Part shown: positions 1 to 8,972 of the stretch, one piece after another
How the letters are laid out: every line of letters starts with the position of its first letter
Numbering within the stretch: position 1 is the first letter of the stretch
Assembly: GCA_001606155.1 (NCBI GenBank)
Contig: LODT01000028.1
Location: 1,588,735 to 1,652,734, forward strand
DNA: 64,000 nt
From: Tieghemostelium lacteum
Taxonomy: Eukaryota; Evosea; Eumycetozoa; Dictyosteliales; Raperosteliaceae
Direction: 5' to 3'
The notes under the pieces: model-generated
Seen by the model: the letters and a program-made list of their open reading frames with translations, nothing else
What the model was told of the DNA's origin: nothing
The model's database searches: none
Translations under genes and position numbers: made by a program

Positions 1-1
1 G

Positions 2-2212
2 GGTAGAAATGAAAAGTATCTAGCCAAACTAGTAAAAGTGTTGAATGTTAAAGAAATGGGTAAATCAATGTGGTCAAAAATCTTTGATTTGTGTTTCCAA
101 GGAGATTATTCAATGGTACTTGGTGCCTTTGTAACAGAGGATACTAAACCACTCATTGTGGAGTCAATTGATAAATTATATTCTTCTGATAAACTTGGTG
201 AATTCCTTTGTGTGCATTTTCCAGATAATCCAAAAACTCAAGAATTAGTAGCCAAAAATGATAACTATAAATTTCTAAGAAATGTACCAGATCTTAGTAA
301 ATTTGATGTTTCCATTGCACAAAAACTCTTAAAATTTTGGAACCCTAAAATGGTAACATGTAGATTTATACATAACTATATTCGAGCATTTAAAAAATCC
401 GCCATTGAAAACATCAAAACTATTTCATTTAAATGTATTGATATATCAATTCATCCAGTTAATATTTTTCAAGAAATTCTTCAGTTTGTATTAGATCATG
501 ATCCAGAATATCTCGATATATTATTCCATTATCATAAAAATTGTGTTCGAACACAACTACTCTATATATTGAAAGCCAAACCATTTCCACCTAAATTGTT
601 GATGGTTAGCATACTATTAGAGCTTGATTCAACCTATGATAAGCATGGGTTTGATGAAGCACTCTCAGTATTTGATTTTTTCACTGGTAAAGATCCAAAA
701 CTAGCTGTATTTCTATTAAAGAGGTTAATCCAAGAATCTAGAGAAGATGAGGGAATTTGGAAAGAAGCAATGCTACCTAAAATTGCACTTTATCGTGCAC
801 CTCATTATTTAGCAGTAATATGGGGTGAAATATCCGATACAACCCCTTTGGTCACTAAAGCCTGCGAGGACAAACTTGATATTCTTCAAATCATTGGTAG
901 GGAAAATCAAGAACAACTGTCACCAAAAGGTTTCATGACAATTGTTAAAAACTATCCAGAGATTATTTTAAAAAGACCAGATTTGATTACTCATTTCAAA
1001 TCATTCAGCTATAGTGAGTCTTTGGAATTTGACAGAGTTCTGTTACATAACAACGATTATAATCCACCAATTCATAAAGAAAATAGTGGTAATGGTAACC
1101 TTGCTACAATGGATATCGATTCAGACCAAAAACCTCCGGTATTATCCGACTATTTGATTAGATACATCCTAAACTTTTTCTTTAGTAAAACTTCAGTTAG
1201 CACCTTTGAAATATACAGAGTATTCATAAACAACTCTTTGGCTTTGGTGTCTTGGAAATTCTTTAATATTGTACGAATACTCCTCAGCACCAACAAATAT
1301 AAAATCTATAGATTTTATGATTGTCAGAAACCAGAGTATTCACTGTTACAACCAAGTGGTATCAAATGTCTTGATATGGAAAGTTTATATAACTTAGTAC
1401 CATTCTGTAAATATGTATCAACCCTCGATACAGTTGAACATTTTAAAATTAATATGAAATATCCTCTAGAGACTAAACTGAACATGAGCTCTTTGGTAAC
1501 TCTAGAGTTAGATGTACATGTTCTAAAACCAAATTTCGAATATCTTAGTCTCTTGTCAACACCCAATCTCATAAACCTTCACATTAATATTCTAAATCCA
1601 AAAAAGACATTCAAATCTCCACAATTTAATTTAAAAGGTTTAACCGAATATTTAAGTTCATTGACATTGAATACACTTGTAATAACAAGAGAAAATATTT
1701 ATGATAATGCTGGGAGTATTATTCAACTACTATTTGATACTCCAATTCAAATTTCCACTCCAATTCAGTATAAACTAAAACTCAGTAATACCTCTTACAA
1801 TGACACCGATCTTCCATTACAACCAAATATCCAACTTTATCTATTACATTGTACTGATTTAGATATAGAAACTATATCCAATCAAAAAGAGGTACTTAAA
1901 CTCGCATTGAATGTTGAGTCACTAAATATTAGATATTTTGAAGTTGAGAATTTATCATCACGTTCTGGATTATCAAATTCTATACCACATGCTATAAATA
2001 ACTGTAAAAAGTTACAAAGTCTCACTATTGATGCTATATCAACATCAATGGATTCAACTCTTTTGGAAACTGTGAAATTATTATGTGATAATCCAAATTT
2101 CAAAAAAATTCACTTCTCCACTGGCATTCCTTTGAATGTTCAAGAATATCTTAAAAATAGAACTCCAAAATCATCAATCTATGTTACCTCTGGTTTATTC
2201 GGCCAAAGTTAA
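2..2212 (+). CDS. F-box / leucine-rich type protein, 5' end outside window
   Basis: The frame is open from the first bases of the window to the stop, so this is the 3' part of a longer gene; the first in-window ATG is not a credible start. The visible 737 codons have a helical N-terminal half without a recognised fold. Around residues 380-440 there is an F-box-like segment (it contains SDYLIRYILNFFF and LALVSWKFFNIVRILLS), followed by a leucine-rich region with irregular repeats to the C-terminus. Dictyostelids carry large families with this layout; F-box proteins usually act as substrate receptors of SCF ubiquitin ligases. The F-box is weak by eye, so the ligase role is inference. The small gene downstream is convergent, 43 bases away. 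Confidence 0.7.
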   Translation, partial: GRNEKYLAKLVKVLNVKEMGKSMWSKIFDLCFQGDYSMVLGAFVTEDTKPLIVESIDKLYSSDKLGEFLCVHFPDNPKTQELVAKNDNYKFLRNVPDLSKFDVSIAQKLLKFWNPKMVTCRFIHNYIRAFKKSAIENIKTISFKCIDISIHPVNIFQEILQFVLDHDPEYLDILFHYHKNCVRTQLLYILKAKPFPPKLLMVSILLELDSTYDKHGFDEALSVFDFFTGKDPKLAVFLLKRLIQESREDEGIWKEAMLPKIALYRAPHYLAVIWGEISDTTPLVTKACEDKLDILQIIGRENQEQLSPKGFMTIVKNYPEIILKRPDLITHFKSFSYSESLEFDRVLLHNNDYNPPIHKENSGNGNLATMDIDSDQKPPVLSDYLIRYILNFFFSKTSVSTFEIYRVFINNSLALVSWKFFNIVRILLSTNKYKIYRFYDCQKPEYSLLQPSGIKCLDMESLYNLVPFCKYVSTLDTVEHFKINMKYPLETKLNMSSLVTLELDVHVLKPNFEYLSLLSTPNLINLHINILNPKKTFKSPQFNLKGLTEYLSSLTLNTLVITRENIYDNAGSIIQLLFDTPIQISTPIQYKLKLSNTSYNDTDLPLQPNIQLYLLHCTDLDIETISNQKEVLKLALNVESLNIRYFEVENLSSRSGLSNSIPHAINNCKKLQSLTIDAISTSMDSTLLETVKLLCDNPNFKKIHFSTGIPLNVQEYLKNRTPKSSIYVTSGLFGQS

Positions 2213-2255
2213 AATAAAATTAAATTGTTTGTGTTATTTGATTTTAATACAATTG

Positions 2256-2552
2256 TTAATTCTCTTTAATGCAATTGGGATTAGCGTCTTGTTCCTGTTG
2301 AAACTTGAAAAGGAGTTCTTTTTCAGCTTTCTTTACTACAGAATCTGATTCCAATATTTCATTTAGCCTTTTCATCATTTCTTCCTGATTGTCCATATAC
2401 TCACTATTTGGCTGTTCAACATTTTGAGCTTGATCTATATCGATAGTTAATATTTATATTAAAATTAACTTGTTATTTAAAAGAAACTTACTAAATATCT
2501 CAACATTAACATCATTAAGATAGTTCTCTAAAGTTAAATTCTCAATATCCAT
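2256..2552 (-). CDS. Small spliced gene, 79-aa acidic helical protein
   Basis: I read two exons on the minus strand: 2552-2492 and 2434-2256, with a 57-nt AT-rich intron (donor GTAAGT, acceptor ATATAG). The joined frame gives 79 residues beginning MDIENLTLENYLND and ending NPNCIKEN. It is rich in Glu, Lys, Gln and Asn, and the second half (EEMMKRLNEILESDS, then VVKKAEKELLFKFQQEQ) is probably a long helix or coiled coil. Codons end mostly in A or T as in neighbouring genes. I do not recognise the family; small subunits of nuclear complexes often look like this, but that is only a guess. The evidence for a gene is the clean splice signals plus frame continuity. Confidence 0.6.
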
Positions 2553-2779
2553 CAAAAATTAAAAATCAAATTAAAAAAAAAAAACTTAAGTTTAAATTAA
2601 TAAGCATTCACCAATGATGGGATATTTTTATTTATATTTGATTAAATGTTTGTTGGGTAGAGATCTTACGTAGAGATCTATTTGTGATTGCAACAAATTT
2701 GGTATTCAGTGGTATAGAGGAGGAGGTGGTTTTGAGACTGGTGGGAGGGTGGAGAGGGAACTAGAAAACCCAAGATTGT

Positions 2780-4594
2780 TTAATCAGTTGAGTTGTCATC
2801 CAAGAAGAAATAGTTACCGTTGGCTTTTTGTTCTTTATCTTTGATAGAGTCCAATTTATTAATTCTTGGACGATAATTGGATGGATCACGACGGAAAGTG
2901 ATTTCCAAACTCTTGAGGAACTGATTCATACCAGATAAGAGAGATTGAGGAGAATTAGCCCAACAGTGAACACCTGGATTACCTTCATAGACAATAACAC
3001 GATCAGCCAAATAGGTAGCCATAATGAAATCATGCTCTACAATGAAACCAGATTTACCAGCGTGTAGAATAAATCTCTTAATTACTTTACTGACAATGAT
3101 ACGTTGTTCAGAATCCAAATAGGCAGATGGCTCATCAATGAGATAGATATCAGCAGCCTTACCAAGACAGAGTACAATGGCAACACGTTGTAACTCACCA
3201 CCAGATAAATTTACAACCAATTGATCAATGATATTTTCAATGTTAAGTGGTTTAACGACATCACTGACAAATTGTGGATGAGTGTAGGCGTTGGAGATTC
3301 TCTTGTGTAACAACTCTCTGACAGTTCCTGGGAATTTTGGATTGATTTTTTGGGGTTTGTAAGAGACGTTGAGCTCTGGAACAGATTGTTCTGGGTTGTC
3401 ACTTGGGTCACCAGCCAACATTTTGATGAATGTGGTCTTACCAGTACCGTTTTGACCGAGCATAACAATAATCTCAGAGTCTGTGAACTCACCTGCTCTA
3501 ACCTCGAGTTTAAAGGTACCAAGAGTCTTGGTCATTGCTGGGTATTTGTAGTTGCAATGTTTCTCAACTTCCTCCTCCTCTTCGGCAGTCTCAGAGAACT
3601 TGAAGGTAAGAGCCTCTTTACGGAATCTCATGTTTTCAGTTGGAATGTAACCTGATAAAAAGATGTTGATACCTTCTCTGACGGAGAATGGTAGAGTTAC
3701 AACACCGTATGCACCTGGTTGACCATAAAGACAGCAAATGAAGTCAGAGAGATAATCCAATACTGAAAGATCGTGTTCAACGACGATAATGTAGTTATTA
3801 GCGGCAATCAAAGAACGAATAACCTGAGCTGCTTTTAATCTCTGTTTGACATCTAGATAAGATGAAGGTTCATCAAACATGTAAATGTCAGCATGTTGAA
3901 TGGCAACAACGGCTATAGAGAATCTCTGTAATTCACCACCAGAAAGTACTTGAACTGATTTTGCCAAACATTCTTTTAATTCCAAATCATGAATCATCTC
4001 TTCCTTGTTACCCTTGTTAGCTTTAGCGTCAATCAATGATTGAACAGTACCTGTAACTGCTTTGGGAATGTTATCGACATATTGTGGTTTAATAAGTGCC
4101 TTAATGTTCTCTTCGAGAATCTTAGTGAAGTAACTCTGTAATTCTGAACCACGGAAAAAGGTGATAATCTCAGCCCAATCAGGTGGATTATCATAGATAC
4201 CTAGATTGGGTTTCAATTTACCTGCTAGAATCTTGAGTGCTGTTGATTTACCAATACCATTGGTACCTACCAAACCTAATACCTGTCCAGGTCTTGGTGT
4301 TGGTAATCTATGTAGTTTGAATGAGTTGGGTCCATAACGATGTGTAGTATCTCTATTGAGATTCTTTGGCAAATTGATAATTTGAATGGCTTCAAATGGA
4401 CATTTTTTTGTACAAATACCACAACCATTACATAACTCCTCAGAGATGAATGATACTCTACTAGTTGGTTTAACTTCAATACATAATTTACCCATCTTTA
4501 CGACTGGGCAGTTTTTTTTACATTCTTGGCTGCATTTCTTTGGTTTGCATTTGTCTGGATTGACAATGGCAATTCTAGTTAAATCGTCTGCCAT
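2780..4594 (-). CDS. abcE1: ABCE1/Rli1 ribosome-recycling ATPase
   Basis: A single 604-aa exon with the full ABCE1 architecture. Residues 1-75 hold the two-cluster ferredoxin-like domain, with cysteines at 16, 21, 25, 29, 38, 55, 58, 61 and 65 (eight serve as ligands in the family). The first nucleotide-binding domain has Walker [10 protein letters not shown] at 110-118, signature LSGGELQR, Walker [13 protein letters not shown] and H-loop VVEHD. The second has GQNGTGKTT, a second [20 protein letters not shown] and IVEHD. There are no membrane segments. In other eukaryotes ABCE1 splits post-termination 80S ribosomes together with eRF1 and acts in ribosome biogenesis. Length and motif order are normal, so the call is firm. 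The start ATG precedes ADDLTRIAI, typical for the family. Confidence 0.97.
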   Translation of the reverse strand: MADDLTRIAIVNPDKCKPKKCSQECKKNCPVVKMGKLCIEVKPTSRVSFISEELCNGCGICTKKCPFEAIQIINLPKNLNRDTTHRYGPNSFKLHRLPTPRPGQVLGLVGTNGIGKSTALKILAGKLKPNLGIYDNPPDWAEIITFFRGSELQSYFTKILEENIKALIKPQYVDNIPKAVTGTVQSLIDAKANKGNKEEMIHDLELKECLAKSVQVLSGGELQRFSIAVVAIQHADIYMFDEPSSYLDVKQRLKAAQVIRSLIAANNYIIVVEHDLSVLDYLSDFICCLYGQPGAYGVVTLPFSVREGINIFLSGYIPTENMRFRKEALTFKFSETAEEEEEVEKHCNYKYPAMTKTLGTFKLEVRAGEFTDSEIIVMLGQNGTGKTTFIKMLAGDPSDNPEQSVPELNVSYKPQKINPKFPGTVRELLHKRISNAYTHPQFVSDVVKPLNIENIIDQLVVNLSGGELQRVAIVLCLGKAADIYLIDEPSAYLDSEQRIIVSKVIKRFILHAGKSGFIVEHDFIMATYLADRVIVYEGNPGVHCWANSPQSLLSGMNQFLKSLEITFRRDPSNYRPRINKLDSIKDKEQKANGNYFFLDDNSTD

Positions 4595-4843
4595 CTCTTT
4601 ATTTTCCTGTACTTTTAAAAAATACTAAATGATTTAATATTTTTATCAGTCACAAAATGTAATTCACGAAACGAAGAAAAAAAAAATAAAAAAAAAAAAA
4701 ATAAAAATAACATTAGCAGAATTGAATATCTTTTAAAATGAGAATTTAAATATTGATTAAGATAAATTAAAATAATGAAATATTAAAATTTACAACATTT
4801 TAAGAATCCAAACAAATACATTGTTTAAAGGAACTTTTCAAAA

Positions 4844-5119
4844 TTAACAATGAGGTAATAGGGGATTTAGGATCTGGTAACTATGAAATAATGAACTTAA
4901 CTGTGTGGTGCAATAATTCAACATCAAAGATAATAATTTGGAAGTTCTTGGCTGTGAAAACGAAGTAGTTGATTTCAATACTAGATGAATGCCTGAACTG
5001 ATGTTCAATAATGGTATAATAGCCTTTTCTTTTTCAGATACTGTTCCACTGAGGCTAAGGAACATGTTATTAGCTGAATTGTTAATAAATTCTGTTAATT
5101 GTAAAATTATTATTATCAT
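4844..5119 (-). CDS. Possible small ORF, 91 aa, unknown
   Basis: Between the divergent ABCE1 and phospholipase D genes the minus strand has an ATG-initiated frame of 91 codons. After an odd run MIIIILQL the protein is ordinary looking and moderately hydrophobic (NNMFLSLSGTVSEKEK, then AIIPLLNISSGIHLVL), with Ser, Thr and Leu rich ends and no known motif. Codons prefer A or T at the third position, as in true genes here. Against it: no homology recognised, a low-complexity start, and a position inside a likely promoter region. The rest of this gap (4595-4843) is A/T tracts only. It could be a real small gene, a terminal exon of something larger, or chance. Confidence 0.35.
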   Translation of the reverse strand: MIIIILQLTEFINNSANNMFLSLSGTVSEKEKAIIPLLNISSGIHLVLKSTTSFSQPRTSKLLSLMLNYCTTQLSSLFHSYQILNPLLPHC

Positions 5120-5183
5120 TACCAAATTAAAAGTTCAAACTTGAAAAAAAGGAATTTTTTTTATTATTTTTATTAATATACAC

Positions 5184-8100
5184 ATGAACCAAGAATCTGG
5201 TAACAGCAATGCAAATACTCAAAATACAAATCAAGAAGCACCCGAGATCTTACAGCAATTAACTGAGGGATTACATAATTTTATAGATTCTATATCTATT
5301 GCATTCTCACCAACTCAAGAAAGTACACCACTCAAATCTACCACACCACAAAAATCAATGAGTAAACAAAACTCTCTTGGGAATCTTTTGTCTTCTCAAT
5401 CATCTCTATTAAATATATCTTCACTTGGTAGCAGTAGTAATAGTAACAAGAGATTGAGTACAGGAGATGTTTCTAATATAACTACAACCACAACAACTAC
5501 AACATCTACCTCTATTAGTAACAATAATAACCAAAATATTGCAATGGAGATTAAAAAGTCAATTTCACCACCTAGAGGAGATACAATAGAACCAAAATCT
5601 ATATATCCAAAAGAGTTATTGGATGATTTGGAACAGAATAGGGTTTCTTTAATTGAACAGCTAAACTCAGTCACCTATAACCTAGATCAACAGAAAGATG
5701 ATGACCCTATAACCTATTTCAAAAATAGATTTGAATTGACAAAGATTAAAGCAAATCTAGAGTCTGAACTTAAAGAACTCGATGAGATTCTTCAGACTGA
5801 ATCTAAATATGAAGAACCTCAGATAACTACCATGGACAGTATAACTAGTTTATTTACATTTTCCACACCTACTACAACTGCATCTAGCACTGCTGCTATT
5901 GTAACTCCTCCTATAGGTATTGGAAATGTTACAGCGAATTTAAGTTCATCTTCATTAGGTACAGTTGGAAATGGAGGTGGATCATCAACATCTGCACATC
6001 ATGTTTATCCAGGTTTGATAGTACCCACTGAAACACCTCTGAATAACTTGGATCCTAATCAGCCTAGGTTCCCTCTAAGAGACAATATTAAAGTTAAACT
6101 TTATGTAGACTGTGACGAATACTTTGCAGCGTCTGCACAGGCAATTGAGAATGCAAGTAGAGAGGTATTCTTAACAGCTTGGTTTCTGTCACCTGAAGTC
6201 TATCTAGTAAGATACCCAACACTAGACCCAAGATACAGGCTAGATACCCTACTAAAGAGAAAAGCAATGCAAGGTGTAAAGATATTCATTATCCTCTGGG
6301 ATGAAACAAAGATTGCAACTTTTAAAGGCTCAAAAAGGGCAAAGGATAAATTGGAGGAACTTCATCATAATATCAAAGTAATCAAACATCCACCTATAAT
6401 ACCCATCTATTGGTCACATCATCAAAAGACTCTAATCATTGACCAAGAAATTGCATTTGTAGGTGGTGTTGACTTTTGTTTTGGTAGATATGATACATGG
6501 TCACATCATCTTATTGATGTAAAATCTCAACTATGGACTGGTAAAGACTACTATAATCCAGTGCTAGGTGACATGGGTGACATTCTATCACCTTTTGAAG
6601 ATAGTATAGATCGTATGAAAATCCCTAGAATGCCATGGCACGATGTTATGGTGGGTGTTAATGCAATGGCTGCAAGAGACGTTGCTTTGAATTTCATTTT
6701 ACGTTGGAACCATCATAAAGATGACTACTATCCTCTGTTGTATTATAATACCACTCCATTGTCAAGTAACGGTACAACCAGTTGTCAATTACTGAGATCT
6801 ATGGATGAATGGTCTGGTGGTGGTAGAAACGAAAGATCAATTCATACAGCATATATACAAGCCATTGAGGATGCTGATCACTATATATACATTGAAAACC
6901 AGAATTTTGTAAGTACACATGCACCAGGAGTCTGGAACCAAATCAGTTTTGAGATTGTTAAACGTCTTAAAAGAGCCATAAGAAAGAAAGAGGTATTTAG
7001 AATCTTTATAGTACTACCTTCTCAACAGGATGGCAGATTCCAGGAGGAGACTCATATAAGAGGTCTGATGCATTGGCAGTATGCAACTATATGTAAGGGC
7101 AATGAACAGAGTATTTTGTCTACTTTGAAACGTGAATTTCCAGAGACTGATTTGACAGAGTATATAGGATTCTATTCATTACGTACTCATGCATGTCTAG
7201 AGGGAAATTATGTAAGTGAACAGATATATGTTCATTCCAAATTCATGATTATAGATGACCGCGTAATCATTGTAGGTTCTGCTAATATCAATGACAGATC
7301 ATTGAATGGTGAAAGAGACTCTGAAATTGCATTTATCATTAAAAATGACACTGATCTAATTGATACCAAAATGAATGGAAACCCTTACAAGGCATCTAGA
7401 ACAGCATTTAATTTCCGTTTGAGACTCATGAAAGAACATCTCGGGTTACTACCATTCATTGAGCATCCAGAACTACCGCCATTGACAGTATCCAATACCG
7501 ATAATAAAGATACTAATGTAGATATAAATGTAAATAATATAAATAGCCAAAACACAAGTGAAGATGAAGTTGACCAACAACAACAACGTTCATTAAATAC
7601 CAGTAACAACAGTAATGAAATTGATTTACAAAAACTAAATCCAGTTCATATGCCAACTTCAAAATCTCATCACAGAAGCTCAAGTTTCCAAGGTATCAAT
7701 AGTATCATACCTGGTAAATTGAGTAAACAAACTTCACCAGTGGACACACCTTCCCATTCACCTAGAAAAAAGGAACCATCTAGAACCTCATCTGTAATCA
7801 TTGAGGACTATGAAAATACCAGTAACATGTCAAAATCCCCACCATCTAATTTCTCTCTTCTAACCATTTCACATAATACCCTTTTAAATAAGTCTAATAA
7901 TAATAGCAATAATAACAATACTACCAGTAGCAACAATGATATAGTTGTTGATAGCAATAATGATAATAATAATAACAATAATAATAGTAAAGATACAGAA
8001 CTTAATCTAAAAGATAGTAGTAATGGTATTAAAGTTATAAGTGAAGCTGGTTCACCTAAAGTTGTACCTAGATCTGTTTCGTCACTTCATGATTATACAA

Positions 8101-8408
8101 ATGAAAGCTATTGTAAATCCTCTGGTGTTGATCTTACAGATCCAGTATGTTCTGATTTCTATTTTGGAGTATGGGTAGCAACTGCAGCTAGTAATACCAG
8201 AATATATGATATGGTATTTCCTGCAATTCCTAAAAACTCTATTCGTACATCTGAACAATTTAATCAACAGGCTAAAATACCTGTATCTTCAAGTGACTCT
8301 AGATTGTTATCCGAAGTCAGAGGTAACCTTATATATCATCCACTAGAATTCCTTGCTGATGAAGATCTGCAACCTACATTCCTTTTTACTGATGACTTAT
8401 TCCAATAA
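5184..8408 (+). CDS. Phospholipase D, two HKD motifs
   Basis: An uninterrupted 1074-aa frame. Residues 1-300 are Ser/Thr/Asn-rich linker with a short helical stretch and no evident PX or PH domain. The catalytic core follows: first HKD motif HHQKTLIIDQEIAFVGG near residue 411 and second VHSKFMIIDDRVIIVGS near 684, with the conserved ENQNF and GSANINDRS contexts. Asn-rich tracts (about 780-960) split off a conserved C-terminal piece (CSDFYFGVWVATA), as in other eukaryotic PLDs. The enzyme hydrolyses phosphatidylcholine to phosphatidic acid and choline at cytosolic membrane faces. Dictyostelium has three PLDs; lack of PX/PH and the length suit pldB best, but paralogue assignment is not certain. 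Confidence 0.93.
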   Translation: MNQESGNSNANTQNTNQEAPEILQQLTEGLHNFIDSISIAFSPTQESTPLKSTTPQKSMSKQNSLGNLLSSQSSLLNISSLGSSSNSNKRLSTGDVSNITTTTTTTTSTSISNNNNQNIAMEIKKSISPPRGDTIEPKSIYPKELLDDLEQNRVSLIEQLNSVTYNLDQQKDDDPITYFKNRFELTKIKANLESELKELDEILQTESKYEEPQITTMDSITSLFTFSTPTTTASSTAAIVTPPIGIGNVTANLSSSSLGTVGNGGGSSTSAHHVYPGLIVPTETPLNNLDPNQPRFPLRDNIKVKLYVDCDEYFAASAQAIENASREVFLTAWFLSPEVYLVRYPTLDPRYRLDTLLKRKAMQGVKIFIILWDETKIATFKGSKRAKDKLEELHHNIKVIKHPPIIPIYWSHHQKTLIIDQEIAFVGGVDFCFGRYDTWSHHLIDVKSQLWTGKDYYNPVLGDMGDILSPFEDSIDRMKIPRMPWHDVMVGVNAMAARDVALNFILRWNHHKDDYYPLLYYNTTPLSSNGTTSCQLLRSMDEWSGGGRNERSIHTAYIQAIEDADHYIYIENQNFVSTHAPGVWNQISFEIVKRLKRAIRKKEVFRIFIVLPSQQDGRFQEETHIRGLMHWQYATICKGNEQSILSTLKREFPETDLTEYIGFYSLRTHACLEGNYVSEQIYVHSKFMIIDDRVIIVGSANINDRSLNGERDSEIAFIIKNDTDLIDTKMNGNPYKASRTAFNFRLRLMKEHLGLLPFIEHPELPPLTVSNTDNKDTNVDINVNNINSQNTSEDEVDQQQQRSLNTSNNSNEIDLQKLNPVHMPTSKSHHRSSSFQGINSIIPGKLSKQTSPVDTPSHSPRKKEPSRTSSVIIEDYENTSNMSKSPPSNFSLLTISHNTLLNKSNNNSNNNNTTSSNNDIVVDSNNDNNNNNNNSKDTELNLKDSSNGIKVISEAGSPKVVPRSVSSLHDYTNESYCKSSGVDLTDPVCSDFYFGVWVATAASNTRIYDMVFPAIPKNSIRTSEQFNQQAKIPVSSSDSRLLSEVRGNLIYHPLEFLADEDLQPTFLFTDDLFQ

Positions 8409-8664
8409 TAATCTGATATAAACTTTCAATTTCTACCAATATATACATTATATATCTATAAATAAAAAAACATAACAACAACACCTATAGATAGTGTTTG
8501 TGTTGTTTTTGATTCTATTTTATTCTTAGTCTTATTATCATTTGTAAAAAACCTATTCTATTCACTCTAGTGTTTATTAGATTAGTAAAAAATGATATAT
8601 AATCAAGATTTGATTTATGAAGTATCATACTTTTAATATATATTCTAATTACATAAAAACCTTT

Positions 8665-8862
8665 TTAATGGTGATTCTCTTTATCGTGCAATGTCAATTT
8701 ATCATGATGATGTTTAGTAACAACAAAACGTTCGTACAAAGTTTCTGTAATGCAATAAACTGTGAATAATCCAACAGCTGGAAGGAATCCTGGTAATATA
8801 TTATTAAACTTTGGTTTAAATATTGGGGAACTTCTCCAATCGTTGATCTTTCCTAAAACCAT
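8665..8862 (-). CDS. Small single-span protein, possibly complex I subunit B12 (NDUFB3-like)
   Basis: A complete 65-aa frame, MVLGKINDWRSSP to KENHH. A polar N-terminus precedes one hydrophobic segment (residues 26-43, PGFLPAVGLFTVYCITE), then a charged His/Lys-rich tail. Accessory membrane subunits of mitochondrial complex I have this size and topology, and the order W-R..., hydrophobic span, acidic residues, His/Lys tail recalls NDUFB3/B12. The resemblance is loose and rests on layout rather than a diagnostic motif. It lies tail-to-tail with the phospholipase D gene, and its upstream gap to the first receptor gene's 3' end is only about 110 bases of A/T tracts. Real gene: likely; identity: uncertain. 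Confidence 0.55.
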   Translation of the reverse strand: MVLGKINDWRSSPIFKPKFNNILPGFLPAVGLFTVYCITETLYERFVVTKHHHDKLTLHDKENHH

Positions 8863-8972
8863 GATTTATCTGTGAAAATTTGTAACAAAAAAAAAATAAA
8901 AAAAAAATAAATCAACAAAATCAAAGTTATTTGATCCAAAAATATGATATTAAAATTTATTCCGAAATTGGT

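Noticed and set aside
2136-2348. Plus-strand frame extending past the F-box gene
   Set aside because: It overlaps the gene in another frame and is antisense to the small spliced gene, whose splice signals and codon use are better.
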